A stretch of 40,031 nucleotides of DNA from MGNI01 sp964353875 (GTDB lineage: Bacteria; Chloroflexota; Anaerolineae; Anaerolineales; E44-bin32), in NCBI GenBank assembly GCA_964353875.1, contig CAYGXU010000017.1, positions 1-40,031 on the forward strand, in the 5' to 3' direction. The notes beneath the pieces were generated by a model that had not been told where the DNA came from, did not search any database, and worked only from the letters and a program-made list of their open reading frames with translations. Shown here piece after piece: positions 32,069 through 40,031 of the stretch. Numbering within the stretch: position 1 is the first letter of the stretch; the number at the start of each line of letters is the position of its first letter. Made by a program: the position numbers and the translations under genes.

Positions 32069-33544
32069 CTACAGTCCATTGCTTGTGTAATATAAAATAA
32101 TCGCTTGTTCATCCTGATAACGAATCTTCCAACCTTCTCCTACCAGGACTTTGGCAAGGGGCGCGTTCGATTCAATCAAAACAAGGTGGATATCCCATTG
32201 ATCAAATAATCGCTCCCACCCGGGTTCAGCAAGCCATGCATGGATGTATTGATCCAATAGCTTTTCACCAAAAAGATCTGTCCTTCCATCTACAAAGCTC
32301 AAGTAGTCCGGGTAGAGTTCCCATAGTACATAAGCTCCCCAATTGTAGCTATTAAAGAGCGGACCGTTTGGCTTTTCATCTCGGATAAAGGCGAATGCCC
32401 CTACAGGGAGTTGATCCTGCAGGTGTTGTTGGTTGACCTCATCACTAACCTGGGAAACGACTCTTATTGCCGCCATAAGGGTAAATAGAACCGCTAAGAA
32501 AAGATTCAGAATTCTGGCGAGTCTTTGTGGAAGCTCCTTTTGTTTCCGCCGCCTTATAGGGAGCGTTTGGATTATTGAGTCGGCATGTCGTGCTAGAATT
32601 GGCACAGAAATCAGAGCAAACAAGGCGATGTTCCTCACAGCAATGAGACCCATGTACCCGAAGACTGCCAGGAGCAAAAAATCTGTTGCTGGTCGCTCTT
32701 CTTTCGATAACGCCAAGCAGAAGAATGTCAAGAAAAGAAGCGCAATGAAGGGGATAAATTCAGGAAGGTGAAAATTCGGGGATTGCCACTCCGCAATATA
32801 GTTTTGTAGGGCACCGATGGATATTGTCTTGAATGGGTAAAAGAGCATCACCGGTCCATGCGGATTGATATTTACCGCGATCAGACAACCGAAGCTGATG
32901 AAAAGCAGGTGAGTGACTGGCTCGCGGTTTGTTGTCCATGCCACCCCAAGCTTCTCGCCCTCGAGCAGCACAGATCGGGCTATCTCAAAAAGGTCTCCTA
33001 AGAGATAAATGCCGAGAAGGATGAAACCTACTGCAAAACCGCCATGAATATTCACCCAAAGGATCATCAACAATGGTAGGCACCAAAGCCTTTTCCGCCT
33101 CCCTTGGTGCGCCCCTTCCAATAAATACATCCATATTCCGGTGATGGCGAAGGTGATGATTTGTGGTCTTGCTGACCAGTACACTCCTGAGGCAGTCGCT
33201 CCTAAAAGAAGCGCAAAAGCACGCAAAATCGGTTGACCCTTCATACTTAGCCAGATGGCAGTAAAAGCTAAAAGTACCATCGCTCCAGTAAAAATATTCA
33301 ATCCGGCAAATCCCCACTGCGTATAGATCCAATACAAACCAATTTGGGAGAGCCAACCCGGGTAAATCCAAGATTCACCCATTCGAGTTAACGAAAAGGG
33401 ATCGACCTCCAGCAACTGGCCGTGTTCAACCATCCACGCCCCGGCCCGTAAATGCCACCATGTATCCGTGTCCGTCGAAGGTTGAACCGCCATGGCAAAT
33501 ACGCCCAACAAGGCGATATAGGCCACCAAACGCTTGAATTGCAC
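32069..33544 (-). CDS. GT-C-like polytopic membrane protein
   Basis: Membrane protein of 491 residues from GTG 33544, with AAAGGAG (33554-33560) 9 nt upstream. The first loop reads PSTDTDTWWHLRAGAWMVEH, then DPFSLTRMGESWIYPGWLSQ; the DTDxWWHLxxG pattern marks a family of uncharacterised bacterial membrane proteins thought to share the GT-C fold. WVNIHGGFAVGF is a second conserved segment. About eleven helices, then a C-terminal outer domain (FNSYNWGAYVLWELYPDYLS, FVDGRTDLFGEKLL). The DGRTDL motif is typical of this family. Function unassigned; association with the GT-C block suggests glycan or glycolipid assembly. Confidence 0.78.
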   Translation of the reverse strand: MQFKRLVAYIALLGVFAMAVQPSTDTDTWWHLRAGAWMVEHGQLLEVDPFSLTRMGESWIYPGWLSQIGLYWIYTQWGFAGLNIFTGAMVLLAFTAIWLSMKGQPILRAFALLLGATASGVYWSARPQIITFAITGIWMYLLEGAHQGRRKRLWCLPLLMILWVNIHGGFAVGFILLGIYLLGDLFEIARSVLLEGEKLGVAWTTNREPVTHLLFISFGCLIAVNINPHGPVMLFYPFKTISIGALQNYIAEWQSPNFHLPEFIPFIALLFLTFFCLALSKEERPATDFLLLAVFGYMGLIAVRNIALFALISVPILARHADSIIQTLPIRRRKQKELPQRLARILNLFLAVLFTLMAAIRVVSQVSDEVNQQHLQDQLPVGAFAFIRDEKPNGPLFNSYNWGAYVLWELYPDYLSFVDGRTDLFGEKLLDQYIHAWLAEPGWERLFDQWDIHLVLIESNAPLAKVLVGEGWKIRYQDEQAIILYYTSNGL

Positions 33545-33862
33545 CTATCATTTCTCCTTTAGAAAACCTGGTTCATGTTTAATTGAATTGCGATGAACCA
33601 GGCCCGGATACCGACTTGGAATCATCCAGCGGGCGTTGGGTGGGAGGCGAGAGATCCTACCATGGCGCCATTTTTGTTGCTTTCGAGATCCTTGCTTCCC
33701 TTGATGATGTTTTATTAAGCATCGCTGAAAGAATGTCCTATCGATCATATTCACCGAAGTCCCGGCGGTGTCAGTCTCCGTTATAGATACAATTGAGTAA
33801 ATACAACTGGACGAAGTGGTAATTAGTCACCTGAGAATCAAGTCAAACTTTAATCTCCTTAG
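33545..33862. other. 318-bp gap ahead of the 32069-33544 gene
   Basis: I find no credible gene; a 68-codon minus frame (33548-33754) has no family-like content and runs through a hairpin. The gap holds the hairpin at 33567-33602, the AAAGGAG ribosome site at 33554-33560 and a weak minus-strand promoter candidate: TTGTAT (33806-33801) and TATAAC (33785-33780) with a short 15-bp spacer. Use of that promoter would leave a leader of about 230 nt. Confidence 0.4.
33567..33602 (-). terminator. hairpin with short T run before the 32069-33544 gene
   Basis: CCTGGTTCAT (33567-33576) and ATGAACCAGG (33593-33602) form a perfect 10-bp stem with a 16-nt loop. On the minus strand it is followed by TTTTCT and, 6 nt on, the ribosome site. 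It could terminate transcription from the gene at 33863-35506 or act as an attenuator of the next gene. Confidence 0.5.
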
Positions 33863-35506
33863 CTAATTATTATCTGGATGTAATCCTTCGATTCCTAGCT
33901 CTATCGGTCGAACAACAGAGGATAACGCGTAAAAAACATGATAGTCGCCGATCTGAGCCTCTTTCCAAGAAATCCCTACTTGCTTGAAACCTTCTCTTAA
34001 GAATTCATCCAAAGCAGGATGATTGGATGTTATATAGGCTACTCTGCTGCTCTGTTCGACCTCCGAGTCATATGCTGGATAACGATTATCTCTTGAAGTG
34101 TATCGAAAATCCTCATGGTATGGTAATTGAGGCGCATAAATCAGGCTTTCCTCTGAGAGAAAAGCTAATGGGTATGAAATCCAATAATTTGTATAGCCAT
34201 ACCTCTCATTCTGTGTCTTCAAGAATGTAATTAATTCCTGAGTGTAGCGATGATCGATCCAAGTGACCGAATCAAATTGGCTTGTCAAACCTGGTGGGTA
34301 GCTTTTGGCTACCTCGATCGTTCCGCAGAGATTAAAGATCAAAACGATAAGGAGTGCCAGGTATACCCAAGACCGATGAGGTACCCTATTTCGACAGTCT
34401 TCCACCCAATCGGCAGCTAAAATACTTAATGGTACAGATAATGGAAGAAAGTAGCGTCCTGATGGATCCGCGCCGAAAGGAGTTAAAATGAAACCGACGA
34501 GAAGGGTAGCGCCAACCCCAAATATAAGCATCTTTCCTGCTCGAGCTTCATCTTTTTTGTTTAACGTTTTGGCTACATGTAGAATGACCAACAACCAAAA
34601 AGCCAGTGCAAAAGGTAACAAAGGCAATGCTAACCAGCGCACGCTCCAAGGTGGGCGTAGTCCCAAAACCACCGTTGTGCCAAAAAGCAGCAAATTGTAC
34701 GCATGAGACAGGATTGCGAGAGCATAATTCGATGAACTCGCCCCAGCAATTGCTGAGCCAAATAATTCCTGCATTAACAGGGCAAAGCCGTTACGTATCG
34801 CCCATACAATCCATGGGCTTGCGCCAATTGTTGCACTAATTAGAACCACAATTATCCCAAACACCATGGATTTTTTTTCATGTTTTTTGACAAAGCCAAA
34901 TACCAGCAATACAAAAGTGGGCAAGATATAGATCAATGTCAGACCAAATGCCCAAATCCCTAGCCCCGCTAAGAAGCCCCATAAGAAATGCCAGTATATG
35001 GAGTCACCATTAATAATCCTAATTGCAGAGATCAGCAGAAGATTTCCAATCAGCAGGACTTCCCCATAACCCCCCAGGGATATCGTGGTATAGAGGGTTG
35101 TGTTCACATTTGGGATCACCAGGAAAAGGGCAGCAACTAGCCCCACTCTCTCTGAATGGAAAATCAGCTTACCCAAGTAGGCAGTGCTTACGATCGTCCC
35201 AATATAAAGCAAGATTTGCACTACACGAATCACACCCACTTTGGGACCCAACATCGCGAATCCAAGTGCAACAAAACTTGCATCCAGGCTTCCCATATAC
35301 GCCTGGCCGTAGAAAAATGTCGGCCATGCTCCTCGAAGGGTGTGGCGCGCCATTAAGCCCACGATGGCTTCATCTGCATTAAATGGGACGACATTAGCAA
35401 CAAGCAGAGCGATTTTCAGAATTGTAGATAGGAGTGAAACTCCAATTACAGCCAGTGGAAAAGAGATCTTTGTAGCTAAGGTGGTCTTTCCGCCAATGAT
35501 GGGCAT
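33863..35506 (-). CDS. GT-C-fold membrane glycosyltransferase-like protein (GT39/ArnT-like)
   Basis: Membrane protein of 547 residues. The first outer loop has VVPFNADEAIVGLMARHTLR and then PTFFYGQAYMGSLDASFVAL; the DE pair and the FFYGQxYxGSL segment define a recurrent group of GT39/ArnT-like bacterial proteins. About eleven helices follow, and a C-terminal outer domain begins near residue 420 (GLTSQFDSVTWIDHRYTQEL). It is first of the minus-strand GT-C genes. ATG 35506 has no Shine-Dalgarno and lies 15 bp from the start of the divergent gene. A TATACT directly before the ATG is too close to serve as its -10. Confidence 0.82.
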   Translation of the reverse strand: MPIIGGKTTLATKISFPLAVIGVSLLSTILKIALLVANVVPFNADEAIVGLMARHTLRGAWPTFFYGQAYMGSLDASFVALGFAMLGPKVGVIRVVQILLYIGTIVSTAYLGKLIFHSERVGLVAALFLVIPNVNTTLYTTISLGGYGEVLLIGNLLLISAIRIINGDSIYWHFLWGFLAGLGIWAFGLTLIYILPTFVLLVFGFVKKHEKKSMVFGIIVVLISATIGASPWIVWAIRNGFALLMQELFGSAIAGASSSNYALAILSHAYNLLLFGTTVVLGLRPPWSVRWLALPLLPFALAFWLLVILHVAKTLNKKDEARAGKMLIFGVGATLLVGFILTPFGADPSGRYFLPLSVPLSILAADWVEDCRNRVPHRSWVYLALLIVLIFNLCGTIEVAKSYPPGLTSQFDSVTWIDHRYTQELITFLKTQNERYGYTNYWISYPLAFLSEESLIYAPQLPYHEDFRYTSRDNRYPAYDSEVEQSSRVAYITSNHPALDEFLREGFKQVGISWKEAQIGDYHVFYALSSVVRPIELGIEGLHPDNN

Positions 35507-35509
35507 TAG

Positions 35510-35515
35510 TATAAT
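35510..35515 (+). promoter_or_regulatory. TATAAT -10 element placed for a leaderless transcript
   Basis: A perfect TATAAT ends 6 nt before GTG 35522, so transcription would start at or next to the start codon. The -35 region (TTTCCG at 35487-35492, 17 bp away) is poor. No Shine-Dalgarno precedes the GTG, consistent with a leaderless mRNA. Confidence 0.5.
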
Positions 35516-35521
35516 CCCAAT

Positions 35522-37045
35522 GTGCGCTCTAATCGATTTGCAATCATCTATCTATTCGTTGTTCTTCTAGCCGTTGCCGCTCGGATAATACCCGGTCCAC
35601 GGACTATTGATGATGCTTACATCACCTACCGTTATGCCCGAAATATACTTGATGGGCAAGGGATGGTTTACAACCCGGGCGAAAGGGTCTTGGGGACCAC
35701 CACTCCCATTTATACCTTTCTTCTAGCTGGAATTGGACTGGTCAGTGGTGGTACACAAGCGCCCTTCCCCTGGATATCACTTATCGTTAATGCCATCTCT
35801 GATGCAGCCACATGCATTCTCCTGATAGAACTTGGAAGGAAGCTTGGCCATAGAAAGGCTGGCATCGCAACCGCGATCATCTGGGCAATCGCTCCGATGT
35901 CAGTAACTTTCGCCATCGGAGGGATGGAAACCAGTTTTTTCATTGCACTCATGACGGCAACATTTTACTTCTATTCTAAAGAGAAGCCAGTCCCAGCCGC
36001 GGCTTTCGCCAGCTTTAGTTTACTTACCCGTCCAGATGCGCTGCTTTTCGTTCTACCTCTGGCGATCGAAAGATGTCGAAGGAGCTTACCCTCAGCACGG
36101 TTTAATCCGCAGGCTTTTCCGATTCGAGTCACTGAAAGTCTTGCCTTTCTTCTCCCTTTGTTCATATGGGCTGGTTTTGCGATTCCATATTTTGGTAGCC
36201 CACTGCCAAATTCTATCGCAGCCAAAGTTGCAGCCTATCAACTGCAAAGCAACGAGGCCTTTATTCGTTTATTGCAGCATTATGCCACCCCCTTTCTCGA
36301 TCATTTAATTTTCACCACAAAGTGGATCGTAGTCGGCATTATCCTTTATCCATTTCTCTACTTATTAGCAAGCCTGCGGATTCTTAAGACCTGGAGGAGT
36401 GCTTGGGTGATCTTTCTTTATCCATGGATCTATTTCATTGCCTTCTCCATCGCCAATCCATTAATTTTCCGTTGGTACCTCACACCCCCGCTGCCAATTT
36501 ATTTTTTTGGAATTTTCCTGGGGATGAATGCTATCGCTCAGGATCTCAAACGTCCTCTTCTCCTGATTGCCTTCTCTTTGTTTGCATTCATTCTTACTCT
36601 TAATGGCTGGACCTTCCATCCCGATCATGGTCCTTCACGTCCAGCGCCTGAGATGGCGTTCATCAAACTTGAGTTGCTTTACCAAAGAGCTGCCTGGAGC
36701 TTGAAGGACCAATTACAGACTGACCAAGTTATTGCCGCAGGGGATATTGGTGCACTGGGATATTATACAGGCGCCAGAATCCTCGATACAGTGGGATTGA
36801 TCACACCCATCTCCACAGGTTACTACCCTCTGTCAGAATCAGCCTATGTAATTAATTATGCGATTGCTTCCGATCTGATCCTAGAACAAAAACCAAATTT
36901 CTTAGTCATCCTTGAAGTCTATGGACGTAATACACTACTTCCCAATGCGAGCTTTCAGGAGACTTATCGTCTCGTTGAAAAATTAGACACGGACCTTTAC
37001 CAGAGCCGCGGGATGTTGATCTTTACTCAGAAAGAACAGCAATGA
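35522..37045 (+). CDS. GT-C-fold membrane glycosyltransferase-like protein (AftB-like)
   Basis: Membrane protein of 507 residues from GTG 35522. The first loop has RTIDDAYITYRYARNILDGQ, then GMVYNPGERVLGTTTPIYTF; the DDAYITYRYARN pattern with NPGERVxGxTxPL is that of arabinofuranosyltransferase AftB-like GT-C proteins. About ten helices. The C-terminal domain has AAGDIGALGYYTGARILDTV and GLITP, shared with the gene at 24671. An in-frame TAG at 35507-35509 closes the frame upstream, so GTG is the only reasonable start. It overlaps the next gene by 4 bp (ATGA at 37042-37045). Confidence 0.84.
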   Translation: MRSNRFAIIYLFVVLLAVAARIIPGPRTIDDAYITYRYARNILDGQGMVYNPGERVLGTTTPIYTFLLAGIGLVSGGTQAPFPWISLIVNAISDAATCILLIELGRKLGHRKAGIATAIIWAIAPMSVTFAIGGMETSFFIALMTATFYFYSKEKPVPAAAFASFSLLTRPDALLFVLPLAIERCRRSLPSARFNPQAFPIRVTESLAFLLPLFIWAGFAIPYFGSPLPNSIAAKVAAYQLQSNEAFIRLLQHYATPFLDHLIFTTKWIVVGIILYPFLYLLASLRILKTWRSAWVIFLYPWIYFIAFSIANPLIFRWYLTPPLPIYFFGIFLGMNAIAQDLKRPLLLIAFSLFAFILTLNGWTFHPDHGPSRPAPEMAFIKLELLYQRAAWSLKDQLQTDQVIAAGDIGALGYYTGARILDTVGLITPISTGYYPLSESAYVINYAIASDLILEQKPNFLVILEVYGRNTLLPNASFQETYRLVEKLDTDLYQSRGMLIFTQKEQQ

Positions 37046-38358
37046 AAAAAGCCAACCGCCTGGATATTCTCTTTGGGATTTCGTTGCTGTTCCTATCCAT
37101 CTTCCTCTTCTGGGGTGTTCGATTCATCCCTTTCCATCCCGACGAGACTTCCCTCCTCTATCAAAGTCGCGATTTCGAAGCCCTCATCTCTGACCCCTTG
37201 TCTTTGGTTTGGGATCCATCCAATGAAGGGGTACAAGAACAAACCTATCGCGAACTCAATCCGCCTCTGCCGAAATACATCCTCGGAATTGGCAGGTATA
37301 TCGCCGGTTTCGATGCCGAGCATGTTTCGGTGGACTGGAACTGGTCCCTTACCTGGGAGGAGAATGAACAGGCAGGCGCCCTTCCGCCTTTTGAACTACT
37401 CAAAGCGGCGCGTATTGCCAGCACGATGATGCTTCCCTTCTCTATCATCATTCTCTATCTCTGCGGTAAACGGATGAAAGATCGAGAGACTGGTTTTGTT
37501 GCTGCACTTACTTTTGGCATTCATGCTCTGGTTCTGCTGCATGGCCGAAGGGCAATGGCTGAAGGGACATTGCTTTTCAGTGTATCTTTGTTCATCCTGA
37601 GTACTTTCCTCGGGAGTAAACGTCCATGGTTGGCTGGACTGGCCTCATCCTTGGCGGTTTGTAGCAAATTATCGGCAGTGGCCTTATTCCCTATTGGTCT
37701 TCTTTCTGCTGTATGGGTCACATCGGAGGAGAGACCTTCAATCAAGAAAGCCTTTGGAAATGGTTCCATTTTTATCGCAGTTTTCGCAATCATCACTTTT
37801 TCCTTGAATCCTTTCCTTTGGACAAACCCATTCAAGGCGTTGAATGTCGTCTACCAGGCTCGATTGGAATTTTTGGCGGGGCAAGTCGAGCTTATCCGAA
37901 TACTTGCTCCCAATCAAGTCTTGGACAATCCCTTGCAACGCTTGGCGGTGATGCTTGCCCATCTCTTTATCACCAAACCGCAAATGGCTGAAGTAGGCAA
38001 CTATTTGGCGTACACAGCTGAAATCGAAAAGGCATATCTCGCTCAGCCATTGCATAACTTCCTGAGAGGGATGATTGGTGGAGCGGTTATGCTGTTGCTA
38101 GCAGCACTCGGTATGTCCTTCTCGATCCTCGAACGGGGAAGTAGAAACATGCAGAAGACACGAATGGCAGTATTGTTATTTTCTGGAACCCTGGTGCAAT
38201 CCCTCGCGCTTCTTTGGGCGAATCCTCTGCCTTTCCAACGATACTATATCCCCCTCATCCCTTTTATTTGTCTATGGATAGGCCTAGGAGGTTCTGCGCT
38301 GCTTCATATGACTCATAAATACACTTCCCCCCGTGCTAAATCAGCTCAAAATAGTTGA
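37042..38358 (+). CDS. GT-C-fold membrane glycosyltransferase-like protein (PMT/GT39-like)
   Basis: Membrane protein of 438 residues. After the first helix comes RFIPFHPDETSLLYQSRDFE, the HPDE motif of PMT/ArnT-type transferases, and TYRELNPPLPKYILGIGRYI, the proline-rich loop that follows in this family. MKDRETGFVAALTFGIHALV and HGRRAMAEGTLLFSVSLFIL match the conserved second and third helices. It lacks a large C-terminal outer domain, ending soon after the last helix. Translationally coupled to the upstream gene by ATGA. A bidirectional-looking terminator lies 177 nt downstream. Confidence 0.83.
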   Translation: MKKANRLDILFGISLLFLSIFLFWGVRFIPFHPDETSLLYQSRDFEALISDPLSLVWDPSNEGVQEQTYRELNPPLPKYILGIGRYIAGFDAEHVSVDWNWSLTWEENEQAGALPPFELLKAARIASTMMLPFSIIILYLCGKRMKDRETGFVAALTFGIHALVLLHGRRAMAEGTLLFSVSLFILSTFLGSKRPWLAGLASSLAVCSKLSAVALFPIGLLSAVWVTSEERPSIKKAFGNGSIFIAVFAIITFSLNPFLWTNPFKALNVVYQARLEFLAGQVELIRILAPNQVLDNPLQRLAVMLAHLFITKPQMAEVGNYLAYTAEIEKAYLAQPLHNFLRGMIGGAVMLLLAALGMSFSILERGSRNMQKTRMAVLLFSGTLVQSLALLWANPLPFQRYYIPLIPFICLWIGLGGSALLHMTHKYTSPRAKSAQNS

Positions 38359-38645
38359 AAAGTGCAAAGTGAAATGGGAAATCACAAAAAACATACTCAT
38401 TGAATACCAAAGGGATGGGCAAATAAATCTATGGGATTAGGCTGGCCATTCTCCAATCTTGATCCCTAAGTATATTTCTCAATCGCTAATTTTCTCCTAA
38501 AGTTGTTGGAGAACAACCTTCATCCTGAAAACAGAAATCCCCTTGATTCGTCTCTTGCTGACCACCTCAAAGGGATTTTTCTAAGAAAACGATACGAAAC
38601 GTGAACCCCATCTCCGTTCATATCCACTTCACTGTTCTATTACAT
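38359..38645. other. convergent intergenic stretch between the last GT-C gene and rpoD
   Basis: The 287 bp contain no gene that I can support. Besides the terminator at 38535-38580 there is a small hairpin, GTTGTT (38502-38507) and AACAAC (38512-38517) with a GGAG loop, lacking a good T run. Confidence 0.4.
38535..38580 (+). terminator. probable intrinsic terminator between converging genes
   Basis: AAATCCC-C-TTGA (38535-38546) pairs with TCAA-A-GGGATTT (38567-38578), 11 bp with one mismatch and a 20-nt loop, running into a five-T stretch ending at 38580. It serves the plus-strand GT-C pair; on the minus strand the arm ends GGGGATTTC, so it may also help end rpoD transcription. Confidence 0.48.
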
Positions 38646-39929
38646 TTATTCACGCAGATAATCAACCAGCTTTCGACGATGCCCCGGATGTCTGAGGCGG
38701 CTCAAAGCCTGGGCTTCAATCTGGCGAACACGCTCCCGCGTAACCCCCATCTTCCTACCCACTTCCTCCAAGGTATAACTCTGTCCGTCCAACAAGCCAT
38801 ATCTTAACTGCAGAATGCGGACTTCACGCGGTGGCAGGGTACTAAGCACCTCCTTCAGGTGCTCATGCAGGAGGTTCTGAGTCACGGTATCCACCGGCGC
38901 TGGCGACTCCTCATCCTGGATGAAATCAGCCAGCACGGAGTCTTCCTCTTCGTCGGTTGGCGTCTCCAATGAGAGCGGTCGTCGTGCGACCTGGATCATA
39001 TTCTCCACTTTCTTTGGTGGGACACCCAAAAAATCAGCCAACTCCTCCGTTGTCGGGTCTCGACCAAGTTTCTGGGTTAATTGATGGGAGACACGCAATA
39101 GTTTATTAATTTGATCTCCCATATGGACTGGGACACGAATTGTCCGTCCTTGGTCCGCGATCGCACGTGTCACCGCTTGGCGAATCCACCAGGTGGCATA
39201 CGTAGAGAACTTATGTCCTCGACGATAATCAAACTTCTTGGCTGCCCGAATGAGCCCAATGTTCCCTTCTTGAATTAGATCCAGAAAAGGAACCCCTCGT
39301 CCCATATATTTCTTGGCGACGCTAATAACGAGGCGGGAATTGGCGGTAATCAAATGTTCGCGTGCGGCCCAGCCATCTTCAATTGCTTTTCGTAATTCAG
39401 TTCGACGTTTTTCCCCTACGGGTCCACTGGCGAGTTCCTCGCGAGCAAAACGTCCGCGTTCTATGCGTTTGGCCAGTTGAACTTCCTCCTCAGCTGTCAG
39501 CAAAGGTACCCTTCCGACTTCTTTTAGATAAAGGCCAACTGTGTCATCCGCGTCCACGCTGGCGAGGTGGTTTTCATCCTCGGGTGAAATGGCCACAACT
39601 TCATCCTCGCTGATTTCCTCCTCTAGATGATCCTCTTGATCCACCACTTCATCAATATAAGGAATATCCGCTCCGATAAGCGCGGTATAAGCTTCTTCAA
39701 GCTGATCAAGATCCCTCTCAGCCTCTGGGAAAATCGTAAGGATATCCTCAATGGTTACGAAACCCTTTTCCCGGCCGAGCTCGATGAGTTGGTCAATTGA
39801 GCTAATTGGCTGTTCGGCATCAAAGTCTTCATAAAGCAGGTCATCATGAATTGGTTCCTGCATCCTGGACCTCTTAGAAGCAAAAAGGGATTTTTTATTG
39901 ATATCTTTCCTCGAACTCTGTTTTGCCAT
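38646..39929 (-). CDS. rpoD: RNA polymerase primary sigma factor RpoD (sigma-70)
   Basis: Directs core RNA polymerase to -10/-35 promoters. The 427 residues contain all regions: a basic N-terminal tail, region 1.1 (SSIDQLIELGREKGFVTIED), an acidic linker, region 1.2 (DDTVGLYLKEVGRVPLLTAE), regions 2.1-2.4 (YATWWIRQAVTRAIADQGRT, the -10 recognition helix), region 3 (HQLTQKLGRDPTTEELADFL) and region 4.2 (TLEEVGRKMGVTRERVRQIE, which reads the -35). Short non-conserved region between 1.2 and 2.1, as in many non-proteobacterial sigma factors. The presence of region 1.1 and an intact 4.2 marks it as the primary factor, not an alternative one. It is monocistronic in view, converging on the GT-C pair. 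No convincing promoter is seen in 39930-40031. Confidence 0.96.
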   Translation of the reverse strand: MAKQSSRKDINKKSLFASKRSRMQEPIHDDLLYEDFDAEQPISSIDQLIELGREKGFVTIEDILTIFPEAERDLDQLEEAYTALIGADIPYIDEVVDQEDHLEEEISEDEVVAISPEDENHLASVDADDTVGLYLKEVGRVPLLTAEEEVQLAKRIERGRFAREELASGPVGEKRRTELRKAIEDGWAAREHLITANSRLVISVAKKYMGRGVPFLDLIQEGNIGLIRAAKKFDYRRGHKFSTYATWWIRQAVTRAIADQGRTIRVPVHMGDQINKLLRVSHQLTQKLGRDPTTEELADFLGVPPKKVENMIQVARRPLSLETPTDEEEDSVLADFIQDEESPAPVDTVTQNLLHEHLKEVLSTLPPREVRILQLRYGLLDGQSYTLEEVGRKMGVTRERVRQIEAQALSRLRHPGHRRKLVDYLRE

Positions 39930-40031
39930 AGATACTCACAATAAAACGCCCGGTCGATTATTTTAAACACACCAACCTTTACAGGCGGATTAATCCAACT
40001 TAGAACATACAATAACAATCTTACATCTTCA

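Noticed and set aside
33548..33754. 68-codon minus-strand frame in the gap ahead of the 32069-33544 gene
   Set aside because: Its composition is not protein-like, it crosses a perfect hairpin, and it has no recognisable motif or ribosome site.
1..40031. CRISPR arrays, tRNA or rRNA genes, insertion sequences, prophage and defence systems
   Set aside because: Reading both strands I found no regular repeat-spacer pattern, no cloverleaf with TTCGA-type arm, no transposase or integrase and no toxin or restriction module. The single HNH protein alone does not make a defence system.

Overview
The window looks like a chromosomal segment of a free-living, non-spore-forming bacterium with near-balanced base composition. 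It is most likely a member of the Chloroflexota, probably class Anaerolineae. This rests on the combination of an SH3-type lipoprotein, a small 'LNxNYEPLN' HNH protein, a long-form HPF, a Tad pilus locus whose CpaE carries an intact receiver domain, and a long run of GT-C membrane proteins. The assignment is inference from gene content; there is no rRNA in the window. I see no tRNA, CRISPR array, insertion sequence, prophage or attachment site.

Layout. (1) 1-4556, plus strand: a short membrane protein, pth and mfd, joined by two ATGA overlaps. (2) 4824-9821, minus: a lipoprotein, then lon and folC (folC-lon overlap by ATGA). (3) 10019-13329, plus: phnD-phnC-phnE, a phosphonate/phosphite-type ABC importer, with a strong hairpin between phnD and phnC and a clear terminator after phnE. 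An HNH protein with its own promoter follows (13456-13959). (4) 13962-24610, minus: a LuxR-type response regulator and a DegS-like kinase, a 49-residue Flp pilin at 22542-22691, then cpaB-cpaE-cpaF-tadB-tadC, comF, hpf and an unrecognised MobA/CofC-like protein. (5) 24671-38358: nine GT-C-like polytopic membrane proteins, seven on the minus strand and two on the plus strand, diverging from a 15-bp gap at 35507-35521. (6) 38646-39929, minus: the primary sigma factor rpoD.

How the parts fit. The Tad block supplies the core motor and platform of a Flp pilus. CpaF is the ATPase, TadB and TadC form the inner-membrane platform, CpaB belongs to the secretin-associated periplasmic part, and CpaE is a localisation ATPase. 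The secretin, prepilin peptidase and minor pilins are not in the window. flp and cpaB each have a recognisable sigma70-type promoter. The flp promoter is overlaid by an 18-bp palindrome and a third half-site, so pilin and machinery are probably controlled separately. comF directly follows tadC, which suggests a link to DNA uptake. The GT-C block presumably builds a surface glycan from lipid-linked sugars. It contains no cytoplasmic glycosyltransferase, flippase or polymerase, so it is only part of a pathway.

Most of the window is housekeeping or recognisable accessory machinery, and I found no wholly new system. The points most worth a second look are the flp promoter/operator, the Tad-comF linkage, a PhnE permease with a roughly 300-residue N-terminal extension, the unrecognised protein at 13962-15086 whose start abuts a perfect hairpin, and a likely leaderless gene at 35522.
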